Below are positions 53,340 through 63,952 of a DNA stretch of 64,000 nt, piece by piece; the first letter of the stretch is position 1; every line of letters starts with the position of its first letter. The notes beneath the pieces were generated by a model. The model saw only the letters and a list, made by a program, of their open reading frames with translations. It made no database searches and had not been told where the DNA came from. The position numbers and the translations under genes are program-made. This DNA comes from Legionella beliardensis. Its GTDB lineage: Bacteria > Pseudomonadota > Gammaproteobacteria > Legionellales > Legionellaceae. The stretch covers positions 1,451,501-1,515,500 of the forward strand of contig NZ_UGNV01000001.1 in NCBI RefSeq assembly GCF_900452395.1, in the 5' to 3' direction.

Positions 53340-53726
53340 ATGTCGATTAAAGTTGTGGTATGCATCATCATTAATAGTGAAAATCAGGTTCTGATTACAA
53401 AAAGACCATTGCATGTGGACCACGGTGGTTTTTGGGAATTTCCTGGCGGCAAAATAGAAAATTCAGAAACTCCTTATAATGCTTTAGTGCGGGAAATAAA
53501 AGAAGAAGTTGGTTTGCAAGTTCTGGATGCCCAATATTTAACTGAAATTAATCACGATTATAAATGCAAGCGGGTCACATTATTGGTTTATCGTGTGTTG
53601 AGTTTTCAAGGCATACCCAGTTGTCGAGAAAATCAAATTGATTTACGTTGGGTTAATTTGAACGACTTATCTGCTTATTCTTTTCCTGAGGCAAATCAGG
53701 CTATCATTAATTTAATTTGTAACTAA
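53340..53726 (+). CDS. mutT: 8-oxo-dGTP diphosphatase MutT
   Basis: 128-residue Nudix hydrolase. The Nudix box is complete in GGKIENSETPYNALVREIKEEVGL (Gx5Ex7REUxEExGU), and FWEFPGG precedes it. It removes 8-oxo-dGTP from the nucleotide pool and prevents A:T to C:G mutation. It stands behind secA, as in many gamma-proteobacteria, and is convergent with pbpC, 11 bases apart. Confidence 0.93.
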   Translation: MSIKVVVCIIINSENQVLITKRPLHVDHGGFWEFPGGKIENSETPYNALVREIKEEVGLQVLDAQYLTEINHDYKCKRVTLLVYRVLSFQGIPSCRENQIDLRWVNLNDLSAYSFPEANQAIINLICN

Positions 53727-53737
53727 ACTAAGTTGGC

Positions 53738-56050
53738 TTAAGCGTCTACTTCAATGGTTATGGTGCGGGCATCAGAAAAACCATGATCATCTACTACCCG
53801 CACGATAAATTTACCCGGTTTTGCTTGCCAAAAGTAAGATTCATCAGCGCGCGTTTTAGTTAAAAAAGAATCATTAATAAACCAATATAATGTTTTAATA
53901 TCTGCATCTGTCACTGCGGAAAATGGAATAGTTGTTTTTTCTAAGGTATTGGCACGTAAAATATAGTGTAAGTCAATTTGAGGCGAAGTAATTTGCGGCT
54001 TTAATCCGCCTGCAGCTTTTAAGGCGCATCCGGGTTCAAACACAGGCGGCGTACGACGCTCAATCCCTGCTTGTTTGAAAATAGCAAGTAAATCAGAAGG
54101 CCAAAATTCATAAACCTCAAAACGCGTGTTTTCATCAAAATGACAAGTTCTAAGGCCATTTTGTTTATTAATTGCTATTTCACGGTAAATAGTATCAGTC
54201 TGAATGGGCGACTTACCCGGAATAAACCATGTTTTTTCAGTATCGTGACAAAAGCGAGTGGGTAGTAAACCTGATGCTTTGCATACATCTGTTTTGACTA
54301 AATTTAAGTGAGGTAAGGCATTGGAAAAGGTTGATGGCAAATTAGTTTTTTCATGCTTAATTGCACTAGCTAATTCAAAAAATAAAGGGGCGGCAATGTT
54401 TTTACCAACAAAGGCAGGATTACCTTTATTATCAAAATTGCCAATCCAAGTGATTAGAACGTAAGGGCCAAAGACACCTGCTGTCCAAGCGTCACGGTAA
54501 CCAGATGAGGTGCCTGTTTTCCAAGCAATCATGTCTTGATTCGCTGTATTTTTGGTAAAATTAAAATCAGCTTGTGGTGTATCTTTTAGCATATCCAGTA
54601 CTAAAAAACTTGCTTCAGGACTTAGTAAACGCTTGCCAGTTTGTTTTGGATCATTTTGTAGCTTGCGCAAAGGATGCCAGAGGCCTTCATTAACTAACAT
54701 GGCGTATAAGCTGGCTAATTCTTGCATACTTAATTCAGCGCCACCCAACGTTAGTGCTAAACCATAAAAAGATTCTGATTTTAACTGCTGAACATGTGCG
54801 GCACTTAGTAGATCGTAGAGGCTAGGGTTAGTAAGTTGGCTTGCTAAGTAAATAGCAGGAATATTACGACTAAGAATTAACGCATCACGCGCCTTAAGAG
54901 GCCCCATAAAATCATAATCAAAATTTTCCGGATTATAATTACCAAAGCTGCGTGGCACATCTTTTAAAACCGTACTGGGGTGAATTAATCCTTGATCAAG
55001 CGCTAAGCCGTAAACGAAAGGCTTTAATGTTGAGCCAGGGGAGCGCTTTATTTCGGTGCCATTAATCTGACCACTAATCGCATTATTAAAAAAATCAACA
55101 GAGCCAATTAAGCTTTTAATACTCATATCGCGCGTATCAACTAACAATACCGAGGCATTATAGACACCAATATGATGCTTACGCTTAATGTAATTTTTGG
55201 TAATGCGTTCCAAAATCGTTTGCAGATGGCTATCTAAAGTAGTATTAATTTCTTTGCCCAAGCGCGCTTGGTGCAGTATAGAATTTACAAAATGAGGGGC
55301 AATAAAAGGCAGTGAAGCCACAGATTTCATAGCAAGAGGTAAGTCAATAGTTATTTTTTGTTTGCGGTCTTCTGGATGTAGCGCTAGCCAGCGAGCAAAT
55401 AATTTATTGCGAATTTTTTTTAAATCTTTATTTTGCGGTGTCCGCTTATTCGGGTTTTGCGGCATAACAGCAAGCGTTAAGGCTTCAGGTAAATTAATAT
55501 TAGCAATAGGCTTATTAAAGTAAATTAAGCTGGCAGCACCAGCCCCTTCAATATTACCGCCATAAGGTGCGAGATTTAAATAGGCTTCTAAAATTTGAGT
55601 CTTACTGTAATGCATCTCTAATTGCAGCGCTCGTATAATCTGCATAAACTTTCCAGATAAAGTTTTCGAGTTAATACCAAAACGCAATCGCGCAACCTGC
55701 ATGGTAATTGTTGATGCACCCATACGACGTGATTTAATTAAATAAGTTTGCCAAGTTGCTTTTATTATTGCGAAAGGGTTGACACCATAGTGGTTGTAAA
55801 AATACTGATCTTCTTGTAGTAAGGTTGCAGTAACAAGGTGGGGCGAAATCTTTTTTAAAGGGGTATAAACGCGGTATTTATCGTCGTTATTAAGCGTTAA
55901 ACGTAATAACTGCTTATGATCATCATAAACGACTGTGGAAAAATTTAGCTTTTCTAATAAGGGTGGCGGTGGAGAAAAAGATAATATGACCCAACTGGCA
56001 GTTAAAAAAATAAGGGCAGCCAATATTAATGATGTAAAAAAAATCTTCAT
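53738..56050 (-). CDS. pbpC: Penicillin-binding protein 1C
   Basis: 770 residues from the ATG at 56050, equal to E. coli PBP1C. A TTG at 56116 would add 22 residues and cannot be excluded. Order: membrane anchor (about 1-22); glycosyltransferase GT51 with LLQEDQYFYNHYGVNP (catalytic Glu) and STITMQVARL; transpeptidase with SPGSTLKPF (SxxK), SRNIPA (SxN) and AWKTGTSSGYRDAW (KTG); then a C-terminal BiPBP_C domain. It polymerises and perhaps cross-links peptidoglycan. It is divergent from the alpha-2-macroglobulin gene, with which it forms a functional pair in many bacteria. Confidence 0.94.
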   Translation of the reverse strand: MKIFFTSLILAALIFLTASWVILSFSPPPPLLEKLNFSTVVYDDHKQLLRLTLNNDDKYRVYTPLKKISPHLVTATLLQEDQYFYNHYGVNPFAIIKATWQTYLIKSRRMGASTITMQVARLRFGINSKTLSGKFMQIIRALQLEMHYSKTQILEAYLNLAPYGGNIEGAGAASLIYFNKPIANINLPEALTLAVMPQNPNKRTPQNKDLKKIRNKLFARWLALHPEDRKQKITIDLPLAMKSVASLPFIAPHFVNSILHQARLGKEINTTLDSHLQTILERITKNYIKRKHHIGVYNASVLLVDTRDMSIKSLIGSVDFFNNAISGQINGTEIKRSPGSTLKPFVYGLALDQGLIHPSTVLKDVPRSFGNYNPENFDYDFMGPLKARDALILSRNIPAIYLASQLTNPSLYDLLSAAHVQQLKSESFYGLALTLGGAELSMQELASLYAMLVNEGLWHPLRKLQNDPKQTGKRLLSPEASFLVLDMLKDTPQADFNFTKNTANQDMIAWKTGTSSGYRDAWTAGVFGPYVLITWIGNFDNKGNPAFVGKNIAAPLFFELASAIKHEKTNLPSTFSNALPHLNLVKTDVCKASGLLPTRFCHDTEKTWFIPGKSPIQTDTIYREIAINKQNGLRTCHFDENTRFEVYEFWPSDLLAIFKQAGIERRTPPVFEPGCALKAAGGLKPQITSPQIDLHYILRANTLEKTTIPFSAVTDADIKTLYWFINDSFLTKTRADESYFWQAKPGKFIVRVVDDHGFSDARTITIEVDA

Positions 56051-56151
56051 AAAGCTTGAATCTAATCTTTTAAAAAAATAAACTGCATAGTAAACTTGGT
56101 GTTTTTTTAACCTCAATTCGTCTCTATGCCCCTTTTTAGGTCAGATTATAT

Positions 56152-59100
56152 ATGAACGATACGCCTATTGCTAAAAAAAAAACCAAGTTTAATTCTTTTT
56201 TAGCGCTTATATTAGGGCAGGTTCACTGGTCTAGCCCACCTTGGATTGGCTATTTACAGCGGAAAGCGAAAAATCGACCGGGTTTATTTTGGTCGATCAC
56301 CGTATTTTTATTACTAGGGTTACTAACTGCCTTATATAGTTATCACTGGTATATAAACTTACCAAAACCACAATTAATTACCGCTAATATTGCGCCTCCT
56401 AAAATTACCCCGCTAGCAGATACCCTTAAACCAGACATTTTAGGAATTGATTTTGGTTTGCGCACCGATAAAGAATTTATCCCTAAGTCTGTTGCACCCT
56501 TAGAATTAGTTGATAAAGAAGTATCTCAGTATATCCAGTTAAAACCAGCGCTGAAAGGTGTGTGGGCTTGGGAAGGGGATCATCGCTTAGTATTTACCCC
56601 TGATGAAGACTGGCCTGCGGGGCAAACTTACACGATTCAATTTGGTAAAGAATTTTTCGCTAAAGGCACGCGTATGGAGAGTCTAGCCTACTCTTTTTCA
56701 ACAGAGCCTTTTCAAGCGCAAATTAAAGAATTTAAATTCTATCAAGATCCAGTTGATCCTAAAGTTAGGCAAGCGGTGGCTACCGTTGACTTTAATTTTC
56801 CTGTAGATTCTGACAGTTTTGAGAAAAAAGTTTCCCTTCTATTGCAAGACATTAAAAATGAAAAGCTTAATTTAGCTGCGCAACATTTTAAATGGACTGT
56901 CGACTATGATGAGCACAAGCGTACAGCTTACATACGCTCAGAAACCCTGCCCATAACAGCGATTGAACGTTACTTGGTATTAACTATTGATAAGGGTGTT
57001 AAATCAAGCACAGGCAGTAGTTCCTTGGCTCAGGAAATTACTAAAAATTTATTAATTCCTGATGCAGCGAGTTACTTTAAAATAACCAACACCGCGGCCT
57101 CTATTGTGCGCAATGAGCAAGATAGGCCAGAGCAAGTGCTAACCATAGAAAGTTCCATCGGGATAACTGATACGCAAGTTAATAAATCATTACATGTTTA
57201 TTTATTATCAGAAAACTACCCGGCAACAAAACTTGAAACAGAAAAATTAAATTATGAATGGCAAAATCCTGGTGAAGTAACACCAGCCATATTATCCCTC
57301 GCAAAACCTATAGCATTGCAGCCAATACCTGCCGATAGAAATTATGCAACGCTGCATAGCTATAAATTTAATGTACAAGGCCCACGCTACCTTTACTTAA
57401 AAATAGACAAGGGCGCACGAGCTTTTGGTAATTTTGCGCTTACTAATGATTATGCAGCAATTATTAAAGTGCCTGAATTACCTAAAGAAATTAGTTTCCT
57501 ACATAAAGGGGCCTTACTTGCCTTAAGTGGTGAGAAAAAATTATCGGTGCTGGTGCGCGGCGTACCCGCAGTTAAATTTGAAATAGCACGGGTGTTACCG
57601 GGTAATATTAATCAATTAATTACGCAGACAGAAGGTGATTTTAACAACCCACGTTTTGTTAATTATACTTTTAATCAACAAAACATCAGTGAAATTTTTT
57701 CAGAAGTACAGTCGTTTGATGACAGTGATTTAACCAAGCAACAATACACAGCGCTGGATTTAACTAAATATTTATCTGCGCCTGTTGATGGTATGAAAGG
57801 CTTATTTTTGCTAAAGGCCACTGGTTGGGATTTAGTTAATAAGAACGCTTTGGACGTAAGGGCTAGCCGTTTAATACTTATTACCGATTTAGGTATGTTA
57901 GTAAAGGACAATAGTAACGGCAGTCATGATGTGTTTGTAGAATCTATTACCGGAGGAAATCCTATTGCAGGTGTGGAAGTATCGATCCTAGGTAAAAATG
58001 GATTGCCTATATTTTCTAGCCTCACGGATAATCAAGGGCGGGTTAGTTTTCCCACATTAAAAGATTTTATAGATGATCGCGAACCGGTCGTTTACTTAGC
58101 TCGCTTAGGCAATGATGTCTCGTTTATTCCTTATAATAACGCTAACCGGCAACTTAATTATTCTCGTTTTGATGTTGGTGGCCTTTATAGTAATAACCAA
58201 GAATTGCCGAGCCTAAGTGCTTATCTTTTTTCTGACAGAGGAATTTATAGACCAGGTGATGTAGCTCATCTTGGTATGGTTATTAAACAAGCCTATGCAC
58301 AGCCGCAGCCACCAGGATTACCTTTAGAAGCGATTATCGTCGATCCCCGCGGAACGACTGTTTATGACCAAAAATACACTTTAGATGCAACGGGATTTTT
58401 AAGTTTTGATTTTAAAACCAATCCTAGTTCGCCTACAGGACAATATTCTGTTTATTTATATACGGTAAAAGATAAGCATACAGAAAGTATTCTTGGCAAT
58501 ACGACCATTAAGGTTGCTGAATTTCAACCTGATAGAATGCGTATAACAACTCAAATATTACCAACACCCAGTACGGCTGGGTGGATTGCGCCTGCGAAGG
58601 TTACAGCGCATGTTAATTTATGGAATCTCTATGGTGCACCTGCTGAAAATAGACGAGTGGGCGCAAAAATTCTCTTAACCCCCCAGAAAATAGAATTTGA
58701 AAAGTACCCAAGTTATATTTTCTCTGATCCGTTACTTGATCCTGCCAAGCCGGCTAAAGTATACACTGAAACGTTGTCTGATAACCAAACCAATGATAAG
58801 GGTGAGGCAAACTTTGACTTGCGCCTAGATCGTTTTGAAAAAGCAACGTATCAATTAACTTTTTTTGCAGAAGGTTTTGAAGCAGAAGGGGGCCGAAGTG
58901 TCACAGCCCAAGCTAAAACGCTAATAAGTCCTTTACCTTATTTTATTGGTTATAAGCCAGATGGCGCACTTAATTATATAAAGCAAAATAGTATACGAGA
59001 GCTTAATTTTATTGCCGTTAATCCTAAGCTTAATTTACAATCTGTTAGTAATCTAAAAATTCAGCTATTGTCTTTACGGCCAGTAAGTACACTTGTTAAA

Positions 59101-61923
59101 AATGCTAATGGCACTTATCAATACCAATCAGTAATACAGACCAAAGTGGTTAATACAAATCCTATTGCTATTAATGAGCAAGGTACTAATTATACGTTGC
59201 CCACTGATCAAATTGGTGATTTTGCTTTAAGTATCTTAGATGAAAATAATGTTGAATTAAACCGCATTAAATTTTCAGTAGTGGGCACAAGCCAATTACC
59301 ATTAGCTAAAAATGCTGAGCTTAATGTTAAGCTTAACAAGGCTGAATATAGTGCTGGTGACGAGATCGAGTTGCAAGTTACAGCACCCTATACTGGCTCA
59401 GGATTAATTACTATCGAACGTGACAAAGTCTATGCGACGCAATGGTTTAAGACCGACACAACAAGTTCAGTACAAAGGATCCACATTCCAGAAAATTTTC
59501 AAGGCAATGGTTATGTTAATATTGCCTTTATTCGTGACTGGAATTCGCCTGAGTTATTTATTAGTCCACTCAGCTATAACGTTATTCCTTTTAAATTAAA
59601 TCATGATAATCACGCTGTCCATATACAACTGGATACAGCTAAACTAGTGAAGCCGGGTGATAATTTAACCATTAAATATAGCACTGATAAGCCTGGGAAA
59701 ATAATCGTATTTGCTGTTGATGAAGGCATATTACAAGTGGTTAAATATCCAAAGCCTGATCCTCTGGCTTTCTTTTTCCAAAAGCGTGCTTTAGAAGTGC
59801 TGACCCAGCAAACAGTTGATCAAATTTTACCAAAGTATATTCGGGAAAGAGAATTATCAACCGTAGGAGGGGATGGCAGCGAAGAGCTTCTTGCAGCTCA
59901 TCTTAATCCCTTTAAACGTAAAACAGATTTACCGGTTGTTTTTTGGTCAGGAATTGTTACTGCCGATTCTAATCAACGGGAATTAATTTATCAGATACCT
60001 AATTACTTTAATGGCTCTATAAAAGTAATGGCAGTAGCGGTTGCGGACAATGCGGTGGGCTCTACTGATAAGTCGCTTGAAGTGCGTGGCAATTTTATTA
60101 TTAATCCAAATGTTCCTACTTTTGTTACACCTAATGATAACTTTGAGATTACCGCAAGTGTTGCCAATAATATTCAGGGCTCAGGAGACAAGACACCCAT
60201 CACTGTTAAATTACTTACTACCCCTGGCTTAGAAATCATAGGGCCTAACAAAGCAACGGTTAATATTGGCGAAGGACATGAAGGCGTGGTGCAATTTAAA
60301 GTAAGAGCTAAATCTGATTTAGGTTCTGCTAAAGTGACACTGGAAGCTAGTTTAAATGATAAAACCAGTAAGATGGATGCAACCTTAAGTATAAGGCCTG
60401 CTAGTCCCTTTATTACAACGGTTGATAGCCAAGTTGTAAGTGATGTACAAAAAACAGTTAATCTTACACGCAATTTATACTCAGAATATCGACAAGTAAA
60501 TATCGCTGCATCCACTAATCCACTTATTTTAGTGAATGGATTGCAGCATTATTTAGATAATTTCCCTTACGGTTGTACCGAACAATTAACAAGCAAAGCG
60601 ATGCCTTTGTTAGCAATGGCTAATAAAGATTGGTATCTAAACATAAAGGATAAAAGTCAAGCTCTTACGAAGGTGCAAGACACAATTCAATTGCTAAGCC
60701 AACGGCAAATGTCTAATGGTGCTTTTAGTTATTGGCCATCCGCTAGTGATAAATATAATGATACCTTTGCTTCTATTTATGCACTACATTTTTTAACTGA
60801 AGCAAGAGATCAAGGTTATGTTGTTCCTAATGATCTCATGTCAATTGGTATAAGTTATTTAAAAGACTTTGTATCACAAAATGCGCAAGATGCTGAAACT
60901 GCACGTCTGCAGGCTTACGCAATTTATATTTTGACGCGTAACGAAATTGTAACGACAAATTATTTAACAAATTTACAACTTTATTTAGATAGAGATAAAA
61001 CTAATAATTGGCAAAAAACCATAACCGGCGCCTATCTGGCAGCAACGTATAAATTGCTAAAAAGTGAAACTAATGCAGAGCAATTAATTAGGCGCTATCA
61101 AGTACACAATACAAGTTTGCCAAATACAGATTTTTACAATGCTAATCTTGCGGATGCGCAATATTTGTATCTCATATCTAAGCATTTTCCTGATAAATTA
61201 CCAAAATTAGGTAATGGTTTAATTATGTCATTAGTAAAAGCTATCAGCAGTGATGAGCTAAATACACTATTGTCAGGTTATGCAAGCTTAGCTTTAACGT
61301 CTTATGGGCAAGCAAATCAACCTGATCCTAACCAGCAGCCTCTAGTTATTCGTGAATTGTTACCAAATAACCAGCAAAAAATATTGGATGCATCTAATAC
61401 CTTATTTAAAAAAGCAGCTATCTCTGAAAATGCTAAACAAGTTATCATTGATAACCCTGACAAGACGGCCTATTTTTATCAGTTAACTCAAGCAGGCTTT
61501 AATAAACAAATACCTGCAAAGGAAGTTAAACAAGGCTTAGAAATCTATCGCGAATATTTATCTCCGGATGGTAAGCCAATTACCAATACAAATTTAGGCA
61601 CCGAAATAGAAGTACGGATTAAAATTCGAGCCTTAGATGATCAATACGTCAATAATATTGCTATTACTGACCTATTACCCGGTGGTTTTGAAGTAGTTAA
61701 TGATTCAGTTAACCTTAATCAAGTAGATTATGCTGACCTACGAGAGGATAGGGCGCTTTTCTTTATTGGTGTAGGCAGTGAGGCAAAAGAAATTCGCTAC
61801 CACATCAAAGCAACAAGCGTGGGTAAATTCATTGTACCACCTATTTATGCAGAATCCATGTATTATCCGGCCATACAAGCACAAGGAAAAGCCGCAAATA
61901 TTACTGTAGATAACCTAAGCTAA
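56152..61923 (+). CDS. Bacterial alpha-2-macroglobulin (YfhM-like)
   Basis: 1923 residues, larger than E. coli YfhM (about 1650). A transmembrane anchor at about 45-67 replaces the usual lipoprotein signal, so it is likely held in the inner membrane facing the periplasm. MG-type beta domains follow, with a bait-like region, and PGDVAHLGMVIKQ and VVKYPKPDPLAFFF marks. The thioester motif YGCTEQL is intact at about residue 1475. The C-terminal helical toroid and receptor-like domain end the protein. It should trap proteases and protect the envelope, working with PBP1C. The genes are divergent here, unlike the co-directional pair of E. coli. Confidence 0.93.
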   Translation: MNDTPIAKKKTKFNSFLALILGQVHWSSPPWIGYLQRKAKNRPGLFWSITVFLLLGLLTALYSYHWYINLPKPQLITANIAPPKITPLADTLKPDILGIDFGLRTDKEFIPKSVAPLELVDKEVSQYIQLKPALKGVWAWEGDHRLVFTPDEDWPAGQTYTIQFGKEFFAKGTRMESLAYSFSTEPFQAQIKEFKFYQDPVDPKVRQAVATVDFNFPVDSDSFEKKVSLLLQDIKNEKLNLAAQHFKWTVDYDEHKRTAYIRSETLPITAIERYLVLTIDKGVKSSTGSSSLAQEITKNLLIPDAASYFKITNTAASIVRNEQDRPEQVLTIESSIGITDTQVNKSLHVYLLSENYPATKLETEKLNYEWQNPGEVTPAILSLAKPIALQPIPADRNYATLHSYKFNVQGPRYLYLKIDKGARAFGNFALTNDYAAIIKVPELPKEISFLHKGALLALSGEKKLSVLVRGVPAVKFEIARVLPGNINQLITQTEGDFNNPRFVNYTFNQQNISEIFSEVQSFDDSDLTKQQYTALDLTKYLSAPVDGMKGLFLLKATGWDLVNKNALDVRASRLILITDLGMLVKDNSNGSHDVFVESITGGNPIAGVEVSILGKNGLPIFSSLTDNQGRVSFPTLKDFIDDREPVVYLARLGNDVSFIPYNNANRQLNYSRFDVGGLYSNNQELPSLSAYLFSDRGIYRPGDVAHLGMVIKQAYAQPQPPGLPLEAIIVDPRGTTVYDQKYTLDATGFLSFDFKTNPSSPTGQYSVYLYTVKDKHTESILGNTTIKVAEFQPDRMRITTQILPTPSTAGWIAPAKVTAHVNLWNLYGAPAENRRVGAKILLTPQKIEFEKYPSYIFSDPLLDPAKPAKVYTETLSDNQTNDKGEANFDLRLDRFEKATYQLTFFAEGFEAEGGRSVTAQAKTLISPLPYFIGYKPDGALNYIKQNSIRELNFIAVNPKLNLQSVSNLKIQLLSLRPVSTLVKNANGTYQYQSVIQTKVVNTNPIAINEQGTNYTLPTDQIGDFALSILDENNVELNRIKFSVVGTSQLPLAKNAELNVKLNKAEYSAGDEIELQVTAPYTGSGLITIERDKVYATQWFKTDTTSSVQRIHIPENFQGNGYVNIAFIRDWNSPELFISPLSYNVIPFKLNHDNHAVHIQLDTAKLVKPGDNLTIKYSTDKPGKIIVFAVDEGILQVVKYPKPDPLAFFFQKRALEVLTQQTVDQILPKYIRERELSTVGGDGSEELLAAHLNPFKRKTDLPVVFWSGIVTADSNQRELIYQIPNYFNGSIKVMAVAVADNAVGSTDKSLEVRGNFIINPNVPTFVTPNDNFEITASVANNIQGSGDKTPITVKLLTTPGLEIIGPNKATVNIGEGHEGVVQFKVRAKSDLGSAKVTLEASLNDKTSKMDATLSIRPASPFITTVDSQVVSDVQKTVNLTRNLYSEYRQVNIAASTNPLILVNGLQHYLDNFPYGCTEQLTSKAMPLLAMANKDWYLNIKDKSQALTKVQDTIQLLSQRQMSNGAFSYWPSASDKYNDTFASIYALHFLTEARDQGYVVPNDLMSIGISYLKDFVSQNAQDAETARLQAYAIYILTRNEIVTTNYLTNLQLYLDRDKTNNWQKTITGAYLAATYKLLKSETNAEQLIRRYQVHNTSLPNTDFYNANLADAQYLYLISKHFPDKLPKLGNGLIMSLVKAISSDELNTLLSGYASLALTSYGQANQPDPNQQPLVIRELLPNNQQKILDASNTLFKKAAISENAKQVIIDNPDKTAYFYQLTQAGFNKQIPAKEVKQGLEIYREYLSPDGKPITNTNLGTEIEVRIKIRALDDQYVNNIAITDLLPGGFEVVNDSVNLNQVDYADLREDRALFFIGVGSEAKEIRYHIKATSVGKFIVPPIYAESMYYPAIQAQGKAANITVDNLS

Positions 61924-62154
61924 CGCGAGCTAATACAAATTAAACAAGCCTGATTAACTTACAAAAAGTCTTCTAATTAAACGTCTTAAACGATAACGAA
62001 AATGAAAATAAATAACCCATAATAATTTAGCACATTACCAAATTTATATTCAAAAAAAATTAAAGAAGATACAAACAAAATTGGGATTGTACCTATAAAA
62101 TAACTGCTATATATTATGCCCAAGTTATTAACACATAGAGGATTAAAAAGAATA
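61924..62154. other. Intergenic region before an unknown gene
   Basis: AT-rich, no repeat or RNA gene seen. A possible upstream ATG at 62116 would extend the next gene by 13 codons. Confidence 0.4.
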
Positions 62155-62832
62155 ATGAATTGGATTACTGAGCGTAAAAAATTTCAAAAACAATTACAAA
62201 ATCACCTTCATTCTGCCTTAACAATAAATAATCATGAACTCAAAAATAAACTATATGACAATCATCTGGTTATTCAAGGACAAAAATTCTTATTAAGTTT
62301 AGAAGAATTAAAAAATATCTTAAATAAAGGAACTCAGCCACTTTTACTAGCTATTTTATCAACAGCAACTTTATGTTTAGAAAATCCTACCCATGAAAAC
62401 ATTAATGCTCTAAAAACGCAATATAACTATTTAAAACTGCGCTTAGAGGAAAATAAAAAAAGTAATAAAGCAGCAACAGGCATTGGTTTGTTTTTTAATT
62501 CAATTTACTCTATATCTGGTTTCATAGCAGGCCTAACAGGGTTTGTGATGATGAGTGAAGCAATGGCAGCTCTTGCTGGAGCCACAGCGAGTGCATTAGT
62601 TTTAGCGACTGGACCCTGGGGCGCATTAGCATTAGGTTTAGGCGCAGTCATGATAGGTACTGCAATTGCTGTTATTAAGGGCCAATCGGTTGTTGAAGAA
62701 GTGAAATTCCTTGCTGATAAACAAACTAAAGGCATAGGGGAGTTTATAAATCTTCTAGATGCCCCACATACAGTTGATGCTGATCAAGTAGTGCCTGAGG
62801 AAACACGCAGTAATTCTTACGCCTTCATTTAA
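62155..62832 (+). CDS. Unknown protein with Gly/Ala-rich hydrophobic hairpin; candidate effector
   Basis: 225 residues from the ATG at 62155, where GAGG stands 13 bases upstream; an ATG at 62116 gives 238. The N-terminal 105 residues are helical and rich in Lys, Asn and Leu. A long hydrophobic, Gly/Ala-rich stretch of about 55 residues follows (from about 112), with GFIAGLTGFVMM, AALAGATASALVLA and GALALGLGAVMIGTAIAVI. The tail is hydrophilic and has acidic residues (VPEETRSNSYAFI). No signal peptide. I do not recognise a family; the form fits membrane-inserted or translocated proteins of Legionella. Confidence 0.6.
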   Translation: MNWITERKKFQKQLQNHLHSALTINNHELKNKLYDNHLVIQGQKFLLSLEELKNILNKGTQPLLLAILSTATLCLENPTHENINALKTQYNYLKLRLEENKKSNKAATGIGLFFNSIYSISGFIAGLTGFVMMSEAMAALAGATASALVLATGPWGALALGLGAVMIGTAIAVIKGQSVVEEVKFLADKQTKGIGEFINLLDAPHTVDADQVVPEETRSNSYAFI

Positions 62833-63807
62833 GCAGTCATTGACGTTAATATACGACGTGGGCCTTTAAACGTGGCCCGGCCATGCATCGCTAAAATGCA
62901 TGATATCGCCTCTCTTCCAAGGAATAGAGGCAGTGCATTTATCCAAGATATCCATAATATGATAAATATCCTTGCGCGAGATTTTATCTCCATCAGCAAA
63001 AGTAACTTCATGCAAACGTGTTAAGCGGCGAAAATAAACTAATTTGGCAGCTAGGAATCTTAATAACCCTAATAACTTAGGACTAAAATCGAATAAGTGT
63101 GCTTGATTAAACCAAACCGTTTCTTTGGTAATGGGGTGTTGTAACAAAGGCGACATAGTATGTTTAAGTTCAATCCAATTCTTTCCTAGCCAATGCAATT
63201 CAATATTACTTTTTTTGCAAAACTGCATCACTTCTTCGGGATCAGTCGTTTCAAATACTTCTAACCAGGATTTATGTGAGCGTGCAAAATGATTAATTAA
63301 ATCCATCAGCTTACTTTTCTGATAATAGTGGGAAATGTAGGTGATTTTTTTATCTTGAAAGCGCGCCACGAGTTTTGGATCAAGTTGTTTATAGACTTCT
63401 CGCGCATCACCAATAATAGTTTCACCTCGAGTCGCAGGTTCAATTTCACAAAAGAAATAAATATGTTTAGGGTAGGTTTGTAAATATGAAAGCTCTTGAT
63501 GGAGAGGAATATAAATCTTAGGTGGCGCTTCAGTAGACGTATAGATGCCATCCATTAATTTACTTCTGGGGCTATCTCCGCCTACGTAGCTAAAAAATTT
63601 TCCTAAGCTTAGTTTTTCAATAAAATATGCAAATTGACTAGCTTCTGTTACAGGTAAATTACGAAAAATTATTGCGCCATATGTTAATAATAGTGTTTCG
63701 AATTCTTGTTTATAAGCTAGTAAATTCTCTAAAATGCTTGCTAATGTCAGTTTTTTTCTTAGCGTGGCTACTACAGGAAAAGATTCATGAATATCAAATA
63801 TATCCAT
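62829..63807 (-). pseudogene. TauD/SyrP-type Fe(II)/2-oxoglutarate dioxygenase, frameshifted near the 3' end
   Basis: The open frame from the ATG at 63807 (GGAG six bases upstream) codes 313 residues and ends at 62866. The family is clear from YIPLHQELSYLQ (first metal His and acid of HxE), ETIIGDAREVYKQL, TVWFNQAHLF and SIPWKRGDIM. After GDIM the normal continuation (LLDN plus a few residues, then HGR) is disrupted. The last conserved block, AMHGRATFKGPRRIL, with the distal iron-binding His, is found in another frame at 62829-62885. Only 13 bases (62886-62898) stand where 24 are expected, so an 11-base deletion is likely. The enzyme should be dead unless this is a sequencing error. Confidence 0.75.
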
Positions 63808-63952
63808 TATAATCTCCATCCATGAAGATAAATTTCGCTATAAATATACGTTTAAACTAGTAAAAATGGCAAGTAAATAATTTTAATCTTTGCATTCCTT
63901 ATTAAATTAGTTAAAGTATTTGCAATGATGCATTTAAAATAAGGAAATGATT

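Noticed and set aside
62829-63011. 60-codon minus-strand frame at the end of the dioxygenase gene
   Set aside because: Only its last 20 residues are meaningful, as the displaced end of the dioxygenase; it is not an independent gene.
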